Assembly: GCA_038253885.1 (NCBI GenBank)
Contig: JBBSGP010000025.1
Coordinates: 1 to 48,108, forward strand
Source: JALZAQ01 sp038253885
GTDB lineage: Bacteria > Gemmatimonadota > Gemmatimonadetes > Gemmatimonadales > Gemmatimonadaceae
Direction of reading: 5' to 3'
Length of the DNA stretch: 48,108 nucleotides
Of the stretch, positions 41,224-48,108 are shown piece after piece; the first letter of the stretch is position 1, and each line of letters opens with the position of its first letter. The position numbers were made by a program, and so were the translations under genes. The notes under the pieces were generated by a model. The model worked only from the letters and a program-made list of their open reading frames with translations. It was not told where the DNA came from and made no database searches.

Positions 41224-42258
41224 TCATGAATTTGCGGCCTCCAATCGGAGCCCAGCCGCCTTCACGACGCCGACGAAACTCCTGAGCTTTGCCCCGTCCG
41301 CGGCCAGAAATTCGGCCACCTCAATCCGCTCATAGAGATCGGTCGTATCGCCCGCGCCGTGACCCATGTAGAGCTTGCGGCGCGTGCGCGGGATGCCGGC
41401 CTCTTCCATCAGATGCGCGTAGGTGCGACGGAGATCGTACGGAGTGAGCGCACGGCCCGTTCTCTCGCGCAGCTTGTCCTCGAAAGTCCGGCGGTGCATC
41501 GTCGGCACGATCGGCGCGAAGACCAGTGGCACGTCGCGCACGCGCCCGGCGCGTTTGGTCCCCTCGATATGGATGCGGTCGCCTGACACGTTCCACAAGT
41601 GCCAGTACTCTCCCGGCCCCATCCCGGAGAGGCACATTGCCCACGCGATGCCATCCACCGCGTCTGTCTCGGGGGAAGGGAAGTAACTCCGCATTTGGAG
41701 AACCGTGAGCGGACGACGCTTCCGAGTAGCCGTGACCTCGACGAGCTCCACCGCCGTGACCGCACGGTAGAGCGGATGTGATCTCTTGAGCGTCTGGCGG
41801 ATGAACGCCGACGCGGCGGACCGAAGGAGATTGAACGACCGAGGATGCTCGCGGCCGAGCGTCGTACGAAGGTCGTCGAGCACGTCGGCGATATCCGCCA
41901 CCATCGCCTTCGGCGCCTCGCGCTCCAGGTATCGCCGGCTCGTTTCGAGGGACGAGCGGTGTTTGACGGACTGCTTGACAGTCGCGATCCACGTCGTCAT
42001 CGCCGTGGCGAGCAGCTGCGTGGTCGCTTCGGAGGGGAGCTGGTCCAGCGCTTTCCGCTGAAACGCGTAGTGAACTTCCATGAGCGTGACGCGCCGGTCC
42101 CGAATGGCGCGCAGGACGTCGACGCGGCCCTCGTCGGCCAGCGTGTCGAGCATCCGGTTGAGTCGGCGGCGGACCGCGGCTGAAGTCGTGCCAGTCCGCA
42201 GCTTGACCCTCCCCACTCCGGCGAACCGTCTGTCAATGATCAGTGTCTCCGGCGTCAT
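41224..42258 (-). CDS. int: Tyrosine recombinase/integrase with altered box I
   Basis: A 344-residue site-specific recombinase. The C-terminal catalytic domain has LTPYDLRRTYAHLMEEAG (Arg277 kept; the first His of the motif is Tyr274), LYMGHGAGDTTDLYER (His300 and nucleophile Tyr309). The box I arginine, expected in a TGxRxGE form, is Pro215 in SGMGPGEYW. The N-terminal half is helical and would hold the arm- or core-binding domain. It may be a subfamily with the Arg elsewhere, or inactive. ATG 42258 overlaps the next gene upstream as ATGA. Adjacent to tRNA-Gln, hence the element's integrase. Confidence 0.85.
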   Translation of the reverse strand: MTPETLIIDRRFAGVGRVKLRTGTTSAAVRRRLNRMLDTLADEGRVDVLRAIRDRRVTLMEVHYAFQRKALDQLPSEATTQLLATAMTTWIATVKQSVKHRSSLETSRRYLEREAPKAMVADIADVLDDLRTTLGREHPRSFNLLRSAASAFIRQTLKRSHPLYRAVTAVELVEVTATRKRRPLTVLQMRSYFPSPETDAVDGIAWAMCLSGMGPGEYWHLWNVSGDRIHIEGTKRAGRVRDVPLVFAPIVPTMHRRTFEDKLRERTGRALTPYDLRRTYAHLMEEAGIPRTRRKLYMGHGAGDTTDLYERIEVAEFLAADGAKLRSFVGVVKAAGLRLEAANS

Positions 42259-42461
42259 GCGGCCCTCCCTTCGAGCGCTTCGAGGATCTGGCGCCAAACA
42301 TATCGGCGGGTGCGCGCGCCCAAGAAAATGGTCGGCAGGTCCATGCGTTCAATTTGGCGAACGCTCACGCCGAGTGCGCGCGCGACTTGGTCGGCGGAGA
42401 GCACTGCCTCCGGCGGATAGGTGATCACCAGCCGCTCCGGGTCGCGCCGCTTTCGTGTCAT
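42255..42461 (-). CDS. AlpA/excisionase-like helix-turn-helix protein
   Basis: A 68-residue DNA-binding protein. VLSADQVARALGVSVRQIERM is a winged helix-turn-helix of the AlpA/MerR-like kind and the end ARTRRYVWRQILEALE gives the wing and last helix. Such proteins serve as excisionases (recombination directionality factors) or as activators of the integrase gene, and it overlaps the integrase start. Start ATG 42461, itself overlapping the upstream gene's stop. Confidence 0.75.
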   Translation of the reverse strand: MTRKRRDPERLVITYPPEAVLSADQVARALGVSVRQIERMDLPTIFLGARTRRYVWRQILEALEGRAA

Positions 42462-42760
42462 GGCAGCGGCCGCTCCGATTCGCGAAGTGCTTGAGGCAGC
42501 GCGTCGGTCATCTGTGTGAGGTAGAACTCGATGTCGCCCGCAGCCTTGACCAGAAAGCCGTAGACGCGAGCGAGCTCGCGTTGTTCCGGCTCCCCGAGAC
42601 GAGCGAGCAGCGGCTCGGCCTCCCGCGCGAAACGAGCGATGGATTCGCCCGCAGCCTCCATCGTGACGCAAAACTCGCGATGGTCCATCGGCGGAGCGTC
42701 CTGCCTTTTCGCGGCGCGCTGCTGCTGACGACGCGCAACCTTCCGGTCAAAGCCGCTCAT
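42458..42760 (-). CDS. Hypothetical element protein
   Basis: A 100-residue, charged helical protein with a basic, Gln-rich start (FDRKVARRQQQRAAKRQDAP) and an amphipathic helical body (FAREAEPLLARLGEPEQREL). I do not recognise a family; a DNA-binding or coiled-coil accessory role is possible. ATG 42760 overlaps the upstream gene's stop and its own stop overlaps the next gene, so it is fixed in a four-gene operon ending with the integrase. Confidence 0.65.
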   Translation of the reverse strand: MSGFDRKVARRQQQRAAKRQDAPPMDHREFCVTMEAAGESIARFAREAEPLLARLGEPEQRELARVYGFLVKAAGDIEFYLTQMTDALPQALRESERPLP

Positions 42761-43047
42761 AGCTCCCTCGGGGGGGATTGTCTCGGCACCACCGCTCCGC
42801 CGGCCTGAGTCGGTGAAGGGCGGCACCAGTAGCACACGACACCCGCGACGGGATAGGAGAACTTCCCGCAGGAGACGCAGGAATGGGGCGCCAGGTACTC
42901 GAGCAACTGGGGCCTCACCGCGCGCAACTCGTCCATGAGTCGCGGTGGCAGCAAGTGCGGCCGGAGCACCCTGAGCCGATCCGGCGCGAGGCGGACGATT
43001 TCCGCGCCGGATTCGTGAACAAGCTCGAGCAGCTCGGGAACGGTCAT
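42757..43047 (-). CDS. TubC-docking-like domain with zinc ribbon
   Basis: A 96-residue protein. Residues about 3-52 (LLELVHESGAEIVRLAPDRL, then RVLRPHLLPPRLMDELRAVR) follow the pattern of the TubC N-terminal docking domain, otherwise known from megasynthase enzymes, and also present in phage and element proteins. A Cys4 zinc ribbon follows: CVSCGKFSYPVAGVVCYWC (about 56-74). The role in the element is unknown; a protein-protein adaptor next to replication genes is possible. It is the first gene downstream of the repeat cluster and starts at ATG 43047. Confidence 0.68.
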   Translation of the reverse strand: MTVPELLELVHESGAEIVRLAPDRLRVLRPHLLPPRLMDELRAVRPQLLEYLAPHSCVSCGKFSYPVAGVVCYWCRPSPTQAGGAVVPRQSPPREL

Positions 43048-43126
43048 AGTTCCTCGTCTTCCTCGCCGGACGTGTCGGTCGGGACGATGGTCGAGGACGT
43101 CTCGGCGAATCGGAGGGGCTGAGCAC

Positions 43127-43290
43127 GCACTTGCTTGCCACCCCTAAGGGGTGGGCAAGTGCTTGCTGCTCAAGCCCCGGTGTTGGCACTTGCTCAACGG
43201 GGTTAAGCAAGTGAGCAAGTGCGGGGGTCACTTGCTCAGTGGGTCGGGCAAGTGGTTTATGGCCGTTTTCGTTAACCCCATTCAGCAAGT
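43127..43290. repeat. Cluster of GCAAGTG repeats, candidate replication origin or operator
   Basis: The heptamer GCAAGTG or its complement occurs at 43128-43134, 43155-43161, 43187-43193, 43207-43213, 43215-43221 (head-to-tail with the previous), 43229-43235 and 43248-43254, plus a partial copy AGCAAGT at 43284-43290. Several are part of a longer AGCAAGTG or CACTTGCTCA. The first two form a large hairpin, 43127-43162, with an inner 8-bp stem (CCACCCCT/AGGGGTGG) and an outer GCACTTGC/GCAAGTGC stem, separated by a 3-base bulge. It is between the primase-helicase gene and the TubC-like gene. No gene fits here (43048-43281). Confidence 0.7.
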
Positions 43291-45104
43291 CATAACTCTC
43301 GGACGCGTCCTCAGCAGCCGGGTTCGTAGATGGTCTCGATGTAGGTGGGACGGATCCCCAAAGCTTCGACCGGTTCGGGCCTGGTACTGAGTCGATAGCA
43401 CCCCGCTCTTCGAGGTCTGCAAAGGCTGAAGAGACGGCGATCTGGAAATGTTCTGGCCTTTAGCCCCCTCCTTGATTTGGGAGGTGTTGAACCGCCGGCC
43501 GCCTTCCAGTTGCTCGAGGATGAAGCGCTCGGCCTTGGTGCCCGCGGCCTGCTTCACCGTGACGACATCGAAACGCGCCGACTTCCACATCCCCGGCTTG
43601 TCCGGGTCGGTCGTGATCGTCCTGGAAACGATGAACTTCTTCGGCTTCTCGGCGCCTGTCAGCTTGAGGCACTCGATCGCCGTTTCGCCCTCCTCGGCTT
43701 CGATCCAGTAGAGGAAGCGCGCGGCGTCACGAAGAGCCGATGCGCCGCGTACACGATCGATGCGCGCGCGTCCCTCGCTGGGTTTGGAGACGTGGTGAAC
43801 GATGGGCACCGCGGCGCCGGTCTCCGTCGCGAGCCGTCGGACATACTGCACGACAGGACGCTGCGCGCTGTTGTCGTTCTCCTGCGCGGTCGTGAGATCG
43901 AAGTAGGGGTCGAGGACGATGAATACAGCCCCGACGCGTAGTGCTTCCTGGACGAGCCAGGCTTGCCACTCCGGATCGTCCAGCGACAGGCTTTCAAGAG
44001 CAAAGACATGAAATCGGCGCAGCGTCTCTTCTCGCGGCCACCGGTGGCCTACGATCATTGCTTCGAGCCGATTGTGGATCCGATCGATCGGGTCTTCCTC
44101 GCTGATGTACAGTACAGGGCCTTGGATGACATCGTACTTGCCGAACAGCTTGTGGCCCGACGCGACGCACCCCGCCATGTGAAGCGCCAGCGTACTCTTG
44201 CCTCCCCCACCTATGCCGGCGAGCACACCGAACTCCGCACGTGCCATGAGGGGGGTGATGACAAATTCCTTTGGCTTGGGAGGAGGCGCATTCAGCAAGC
44301 ATGTGGAGCGCCGGATTGAGCTTTCCAGGAGCTCCTCGAGTTCCGCTCGAGTGTGGCCTTGCGCGAGCCAGTCGGATACGTCGCCCTTGGGAGACAAGCC
44401 GGGCAGCTCGATCTGACGGACGCTCGCCGCGATCCCGGTGAGCGCCGACACCAACGTCGTGGCGTGTCTCCGCCCAACGTCGTCATTGTCGGGGAGGACG
44501 ATGATGTGGGCGCCGCGCAGGTGTTCGCCGTACTCGTCACGCCACTTGCCGGCTCCGCCGGGGTTGGTCGTTGCGGTCAATCCTAGTGCAGCGAGATTAT
44601 CCGCGTCTCTTTCACCCTCGGCGATGTAGACGGTGCGCTCGAGTGCGACGGCCTCGATCAGATCCGGAAGGCGGTAGAGCACGCGGCGTGTATCGTCCAG
44701 CGAGTAGCTGTAGCCGCCGCGCCCGTCTGGCCGACGCTGCCGAAAATCTTTGGGCTGGTAGCGTACGACCTCGTACAGCAGGCGATTGGACTCATCGACG
44801 TAGGGATAGACTTCGACGATGTGCCGTTCTGGCCGTGGCGGCTCGCTGATGTTGCTCGTCACGTGCTCCGACTTGGCAAAGAAATCGGCTTTCGACATCC
44901 CCACCGCGCCGGTGATGTCCTCGATGCGACATCCCGCGTGGCAGTAGAGGAGTGCGCAGCCGTCCTGGCCGACGTGATTTTGAGGGACGGGTTGCGGTCC
45001 TCGTGCGCGGGACAGCACGCCACCCAGCCCGATCGGGACTGGCGCACGCTCTTGAGTCTGCTCAAGAACGCTCGAGGCCTCTCGGCCAGCTCGGCGCGTG
45101 ACAT
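43282..45104 (-). pseudogene. CHC2-TOPRIM primase / RepA-like helicase, broken by a one-base frameshift
   Basis: A replication protein of about 607 residues if repaired. The first 42 residues (start ATG 45104) read FLSRLKSVRQSRSGWVACCP and AHEDRNPSL; the rest is in another frame from QDGCALLYCHAGC on. Both halves together make one CHC2 zinc finger (C-x2-H then C-x3-C-type end). The shift is explained by one missing base in the A run at 44978-44981 (T on the plus strand): five As give an unbroken frame. Next come TOPRIM (YIAEGERDADN, VLPDNDD), then a RepA-like ATPase (Walker A GIGGGGKST, VFIVLDPYFDL) and a winged-helix-like end. Either a real mutation or a homopolymer sequencing error. Confidence 0.8.
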
Positions 45105-45143
45105 GGAAGGCTTACCGGAGAACCGATTGGGCGAATGTTCCGG

Positions 45144-45419
45144 TCACGCGGCGACCCTACCCGAAAGGCGATCGAGCTGGCGGGATGCTTCTCGAGCCCG
45201 CGCCACGAGGATCTCGATCTCGGTCAGCTCGAGAGTGAGTGCGCGCAAGCCTCGCACGTGAGCTTCGCTGCAGAGGAAGGACAATTCAGTCGCGCTTTCG
45301 ATCAAAGCGTCAGACGCGCTGGCCGCTCCATCGCGCTTTGAGACTTGCGGCGCAATTCTCTGGGCATCGGCTCGTTGACGGTCCCTTGCCGGCGTGCTAG
45401 AATCATGAAAGTCGATCAT
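45144..45419 (-). CDS. Hypothetical element protein
   Basis: A 91-residue protein, mainly helical, ending with LRALTLELTEIEILVARARE, a probable coiled coil. It is not a family I recognise. The start ATG 45419 is supported by a strong AAAGGAGG Shine-Dalgarno ten bases upstream. It lies just upstream of the primase gene, 39 bases before its ATG, and is probably in the same operon. Confidence 0.65.
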   Translation of the reverse strand: MIDFHDSSTPARDRQRADAQRIAPQVSKRDGAASASDALIESATELSFLCSEAHVRGLRALTLELTEIEILVARAREASRQLDRLSGRVAA

Positions 45420-45481
45420 TTGGAGATCAGCCTCCTTTTGGTCTGCCGCCGACCGGGTAGCCAGCCCGCGTCGGCGGCTTT

Positions 45482-45664
45482 TTATGCCGCCGGCTTCGCC
45501 GACGGCGCCTCGGTCTCGCGATCAACGATCACGTACCAGCGGGCGCCCTTGCGCACTCCGCGGATGTCACCGGCGAGCAAGGCGCGCCACGCCTGCACCC
45601 ATGGCATTGCGTGCGCGTGTGCCCACACGGCCAGCGGTACCTCGGTCACTTCGCAAACCGGCAT
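45482..45664 (-). CDS. Small helix-turn-helix protein
   Basis: A 60-residue protein. VTEVPLAVWAHAHAMPWVQA followed by WRALLAGDIRGVRKGARWYV has the strand-helix-turn-helix-wing pattern of AlpA/excisionase-type DNA-binding proteins. ATG 45664 has GGGAGG four bases upstream. It is divergent from the XRE-type regulator, the usual place for a Cro- or AlpA-like partner, and heads the replication operon. Confidence 0.6.
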   Translation of the reverse strand: MPVCEVTEVPLAVWAHAHAMPWVQAWRALLAGDIRGVRKGARWYVIVDRETEAPSAKPAA

Positions 45665-45703
45665 GCGTCCTCCCACTTGACTTTTGGCGTTCCTCTGGCT
45701 CAT

Positions 45704-45716
45704 AATTGACACAATT
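45704..45716. promoter_or_regulatory. Operator-like palindrome in the divergent control region
   Basis: AATTGACACAATT, a perfect 5-bp inverted repeat around ACA. It also contains TTGACA (45706-45711), so it could be a -35 box for the plus-strand regulator, though no good -10 box is seen. The region 45665-45779 is AT-rich and lies between the small HTH gene and the regulator gene. A repressor bound here would control both. Confidence 0.5.
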
Positions 45717-45779
45717 CTTTTGTTACTTTGTCGACTCCGACAGCATCCTAGGCCACCGACGCACGGAGCGCAAGACCAT

Positions 45780-46637
45780 ATGACGGACATCACACCCATC
45801 GCTTCTCGGATCACCGCACTCGTGGCCTTTAGGGACAACAACAACGTCCGGGCGGCTGCTCGACGGGTCGGGATTCCACACGCCACCCTCGCACGCATCG
45901 CCGCGGGTAGAACGCCGAACCCCCGGGCCGGGGCGCTTACGCGCATTGCGTCCGCTTATGGCGTGACCACTGATTGGCTGCTCACCGGCGAAGGGGAAGG
46001 GCAGACCACAGCCATGACTCAGGACCTCACGGAGGACCGCACCGCCAAAGCACTGTCGGCCAAAGCATTGTCGGAGGATGTGGGTTCGGATTCGGCCGAC
46101 TTCTTTCACCTCGTGCGAGAACTCGCTCTCCCAAGACCTACTGAGGTGGCTGTCTGGGGACTGGTTACGGCCACACGTCAAGCAGAGTTTTTCCTCGCAT
46201 ATGACGCCGGCTTTCCGTTCGCCGAGGTTGTAACCGACACGCGGCATCTTCACGATCGAGCCGAGGCGCGCGCCTGGACGATTGTCCTGCTCGATATGCT
46301 CAAGCGGTGGGGGCGCGATGAACTTCGGCGCCGTCTCATTCGCAACACCCTTCTCATCGCGTCGCGCTTCACCCTCCCTCTTACTGGCGAGTTAAAGAGC
46401 TCATTCAAGGCGGGCTTAGGTGCGAAGACCATGAAGGAACTACAAGAGCGGGAGAAGCAAATCCACGCCGCAACCGCCGAGCATGGTGTCGTCAGCATCG
46501 TCCATCCGCAGATCCAAGCGGCGGCCAACAGAGCTCTTGAAGACTTGAAGAGTCTTAGTAGCGAGGCACCCCCACCCTCCCGTCGAGCGAAACCCGCCAA
46601 GCGTGGCGGACGCCGGAAGAGCCGTCCGCCACGCTGA
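45780..46637 (+). CDS. XRE-type regulator, probable element repressor
   Basis: A 285-residue protein. Residues about 8-65 form a helix-turn-helix: VRAAARRVGIPHATLARIAA and then LTRIASAYGVTTDWLLTGEG, the standard ending of a CI/XRE domain. The rest (helical, about 95-260) matches no peptidase I recognise; the Ser/Lys pair of LexA/CI-type self-cleavage is not apparent. The last 16 residues are a basic tail (AKPAKRGGRRKSRPPR). Start ATG 45780. The only plus-strand gene of the element, divergent from the replication operon and convergent with the unknown block. Confidence 0.8.
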   Translation: MTDITPIASRITALVAFRDNNNVRAAARRVGIPHATLARIAAGRTPNPRAGALTRIASAYGVTTDWLLTGEGEGQTTAMTQDLTEDRTAKALSAKALSEDVGSDSADFFHLVRELALPRPTEVAVWGLVTATRQAEFFLAYDAGFPFAEVVTDTRHLHDRAEARAWTIVLLDMLKRWGRDELRRRLIRNTLLIASRFTLPLTGELKSSFKAGLGAKTMKELQEREKQIHAATAEHGVVSIVHPQIQAAANRALEDLKSLSSEAPPPSRRAKPAKRGGRRKSRPPR

Positions 46638-46674
46638 GCGTTCACGCGTTGAGCATCGACCGAGGTTACGCAGG

Positions 46675-47079
46675 TCAGTCGTATTGCTCGTGCCGCTCCA
46701 TCATGGAGTGCACCTCCTGCAAGGCTACGAGCAGCCCCCCGATCGACCCATTGCGTACGGAAATCGTGGCGGTGTCACTGTGCCCTTCGTGGCCCACTGC
46801 GCTCGTCTCGCCTTCGTTGAACGTGAGCGTGAGCAGGTCCTCATGTCCGTACCTGCTGATCTCCACGTCCCACTGAGAGAACACCCTGCGCCCGTTCTGG
46901 AAGCAGAACGCGCTGCCGGTACCTCGACGCGTGAACATCACGTCCCTGGCCTTCCATCCGCGCGGCTCACCGTTCGGCGCCGGTGTCTCGTCTCTGCCGC
47001 CATTGCCGGTAGCGGCCTTTGACCCTGGCGCGGTCTGGCGATCGCGGATGGTGAGTGACTTCTTCGCTCTTGTGGTCAT
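46675..47079 (-). CDS. Hypothetical element protein
   Basis: A 134-residue protein with a basic start (MTTRAKKSLTIRDRQ) and a beta-rich middle (GSAFCFQNGRRVFSQWDVEI) ending in HSMMERHEQYD. I do not recognise a family. No signal peptide or membrane segment. ATG 47079 overlaps the upstream stop as ATGA. Confidence 0.62.
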   Translation of the reverse strand: MTTRAKKSLTIRDRQTAPGSKAATGNGGRDETPAPNGEPRGWKARDVMFTRRGTGSAFCFQNGRRVFSQWDVEISRYGHEDLLTLTFNEGETSAVGHEGHSDTATISVRNGSIGGLLVALQEVHSMMERHEQYD

Positions 47080-47555
47080 CGGAGTCCCTCTTGCGTTGAA
47101 GGGTTGTCGATCTCGGTTATCCTCACCGGTGGAAGCCCGGGACGTGGGTTGATGCCGTAGAGCTCGAAGTAGACAGCCTCTACGGCGTGACGGACCCGCC
47201 AGGCGCGCACCCGTTTCGCGGGCGTGAGTCGATCCGCCGCGCGATCAGAACGTCTCTCAACGCCCGCGCCCGGCCGGAGTGTCAGCCAAACGGCTTTCAC
47301 ATCGGCCGGCGTGATGGTGACGCGCCGGAGCTGCTTGAGGGACACGGTGGCAGCGAGCGCGGCTGCATCGATAACAAGAGCGGCGCGGAGCACGGCCCCT
47401 TCCATTCCGGGACAGAGGTGCTCAGCTCTTTTTCGCAGGGCGCATAGGTGTCGCGCGCGGGTCTCGAGCTCGGAGCGGGCGAATGTCGGTGCAACGCTCA
47501 ATCGCGGCCGGCTGGTCTTCTTGGGCTGGCGAGCGTGGCGAGCTGGACTGTTCAT
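47076..47555 (-). CDS. Hypothetical element protein
   Basis: A 159-residue, Arg- and Ala-rich, mostly helical protein (LKQLRRVTITPADVKAVWLT, then TPAKRVRAWRVRHAVEAVYF). No recognised family. Four-base ATGA overlaps on both ends put it in one tightly coupled operon with its neighbours. Confidence 0.62.
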   Translation of the reverse strand: MNSPARHARQPKKTSRPRLSVAPTFARSELETRARHLCALRKRAEHLCPGMEGAVLRAALVIDAAALAATVSLKQLRRVTITPADVKAVWLTLRPGAGVERRSDRAADRLTPAKRVRAWRVRHAVEAVYFELYGINPRPGLPPVRITEIDNPSTQEGLR

Positions 47556-47971
47556 GAGTGGGCACCTCCGTTGCGGGTCCGTGCGATGAAAATCGTTGCT
47601 GCGCTGCTCAGCAGATGCTCGGCTGACACTGTGACGCCTGCGGCCGTGAGCCGCGGCGCGACATGCTCGACGGCGAAGCCAACGCAGCTGAGGTACAAAG
47701 CGCAGAGCGAGGGCGGGTCCGACTTGCGTGGCTCGTTCGCTGGCGCCGCTGATCGCGGGGCAGCGGGTGTCGCTGGTTTGTCGCCAATTGGTAACACTGC
47801 CGTCGTCGTCGGCGCTTTCCAGATCACACCCTCGCAGCCGCGACTCTTGCAGCGGTAGTCAGGACTGCGAGGGTTAGTCTTGGATTTCCTGTTGTCCCAC
47901 AACGCGGCGGAGCCGCAGATCGGGCACAGCGGCCCATCGTCCGCGGTGGATGTCTGAGATGGCGCGGTCAT
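47552..47971 (-). CDS. Zinc-ribbon protein of mobile-element type
   Basis: A 139-residue protein. The N-terminal zinc ribbon is CPICGSAALWDNRKSKTNPR, then SPDYRCKSRGCEGVIW (Cys16, Cys19, Cys41 and Cys46 by rough count). WDNR-x-K and C-x3-C-GVIW are features I know from small phage and ICE proteins. A Pro-rich linker and a helical C-terminal part (LTAAGVTVSAEHLLSSAATIF) follow. Function unknown; nucleic-acid binding is likely. Start ATG 47971. Confidence 0.72.
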   Translation of the reverse strand: MTAPSQTSTADDGPLCPICGSAALWDNRKSKTNPRSPDYRCKSRGCEGVIWKAPTTTAVLPIGDKPATPAAPRSAAPANEPRKSDPPSLCALYLSCVGFAVEHVAPRLTAAGVTVSAEHLLSSAATIFIARTRNGGAHS

Positions 47972-48108
47972 GCTACCCTCCCTGCACGCGCAGCGACGAT
48001 CTCCACCGGCTCGGCCGGAACTCCGTAACTGCGCAGCTCCGCGATCGCAGCCTCAGCTATCTCACGCGCGATCTGTCGCCCGCAGAGACCGTGCACTCGG
48101 ACACCTTG
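47968..48108 (-). CDS. Partial CDS at the right edge, unknown
   Basis: The last 46 codons of a minus-strand gene that begins outside the window, ending with VEIVAARAGRVA. It reads GLCGRQIAREIAEAAIAELR and SYGVPAEPVE, helical and compatible with a soluble enzyme. Its TGA overlaps the zinc-ribbon ATG, so it continues the same operon. The family cannot be judged from this part. Confidence 0.6.
   Translation of the reverse strand, partial: QGVRVHGLCGRQIAREIAEAAIAELRSYGVPAEPVEIVAARAGRVA

Noticed and set aside
43127..43290. CRISPR array
   Set aside because: The repeats are heptamers in both orientations with irregular spacing and no unique spacers of constant length; no cas genes nearby.
44970..44990. 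Programmed -1 ribosomal frameshift in the primase gene
   Set aside because: Only four As (CTC-AAA-ATC) are present, the slip would leave a mismatched tRNA pairing, and no downstream stem-loop is evident. A lost base in the homopolymer is simpler.

Overview
The window is high-GC bacterial chromosome with very dense packing: many neighbouring genes share 4-base ATGA or GTGA start/stop overlaps, and two convergent pairs share a CTAG that serves as both stop codons. The gene mix (SURF1 and Nramp transport, lipoproteins with clear lipoboxes, a family GH-like DUF4015 lipoprotein, DUF2203, a VC1184-type PLP enzyme, large two-domain acyl-CoA dehydrogenase) suggests an aerobic diderm, with Gemmatimonadota as my best guess. 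That assignment is an inference from style, as there is no rRNA or marker gene to settle it.

Layout. Bases 1-5518: a two-gene minus-strand unit of an Eco57I-type adenine DNA methylase followed by a SNF2-type helicase, reaching the left edge and closed on its upstream side by a bidirectional terminator hairpin. This is a possible defence locus, with further genes perhaps left of base 1. Bases 5722-9135: glycosyltransferase, DAACS-type transporter with degenerate cation sites, LD-carboxypeptidase. Bases 9170-12767: rhodanese, Nudix hydrolase, then a manganese-type operon (Nramp transporter, UspA protein, DtxR/MntR regulator) behind an AT-rich operator-like site. Bases 12887-15224: holin-X-like membrane protein, dehydrogenase and nucleoside hydrolase. 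Bases 15234-20138: an AttEFGH-like ABC cassette (two permeases, ATPase, an unknown protein, and a protein joining an FtsX-type membrane anchor to an AttH/CrtC lipocalin-like domain). Bases 20217-24497: glycine-zipper protein, DUF72, SURF1, acyl-CoA dehydrogenase. Bases 24494-27848: a copper operon copZ-cupredoxin-copA-csoR with its own TTGACA promoter and a CsoR-like operator. Bases 27845-40965: methyltransferase, MgtE, two metabolic enzymes, lipoproteins, thioesterase, ribonuclease Z, serine/threonine dehydratase, tRNA-Ala(CGC) and another lipoprotein.

Bases 41078-48108: tRNA-Gln(CTG) followed directly by a mobile element that runs off the right edge. It carries a divergent tyrosine recombinase (box I Arg replaced by Pro), an AlpA-like protein, a TubC-docking-like zinc protein, a 160-bp cluster of GCAAGTG repeats that may be a replication origin or operator, a CHC2-TOPRIM-helicase replication protein broken by a one-base frameshift, a divergent XRE-type regulator, and a minus-strand block of small unknown genes including a zinc-ribbon protein. 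No capsid, portal, terminase or conjugation genes are visible inside the window, so whether it is a prophage, satellite or ICE stays open.

The most interesting regions are the element at 41078-48108 (repeat cluster beside a broken primase-helicase), the methylase-helicase pair at the left edge and the AttH-fusion ABC cassette. All calls come from reading motifs by eye; no database search was run.
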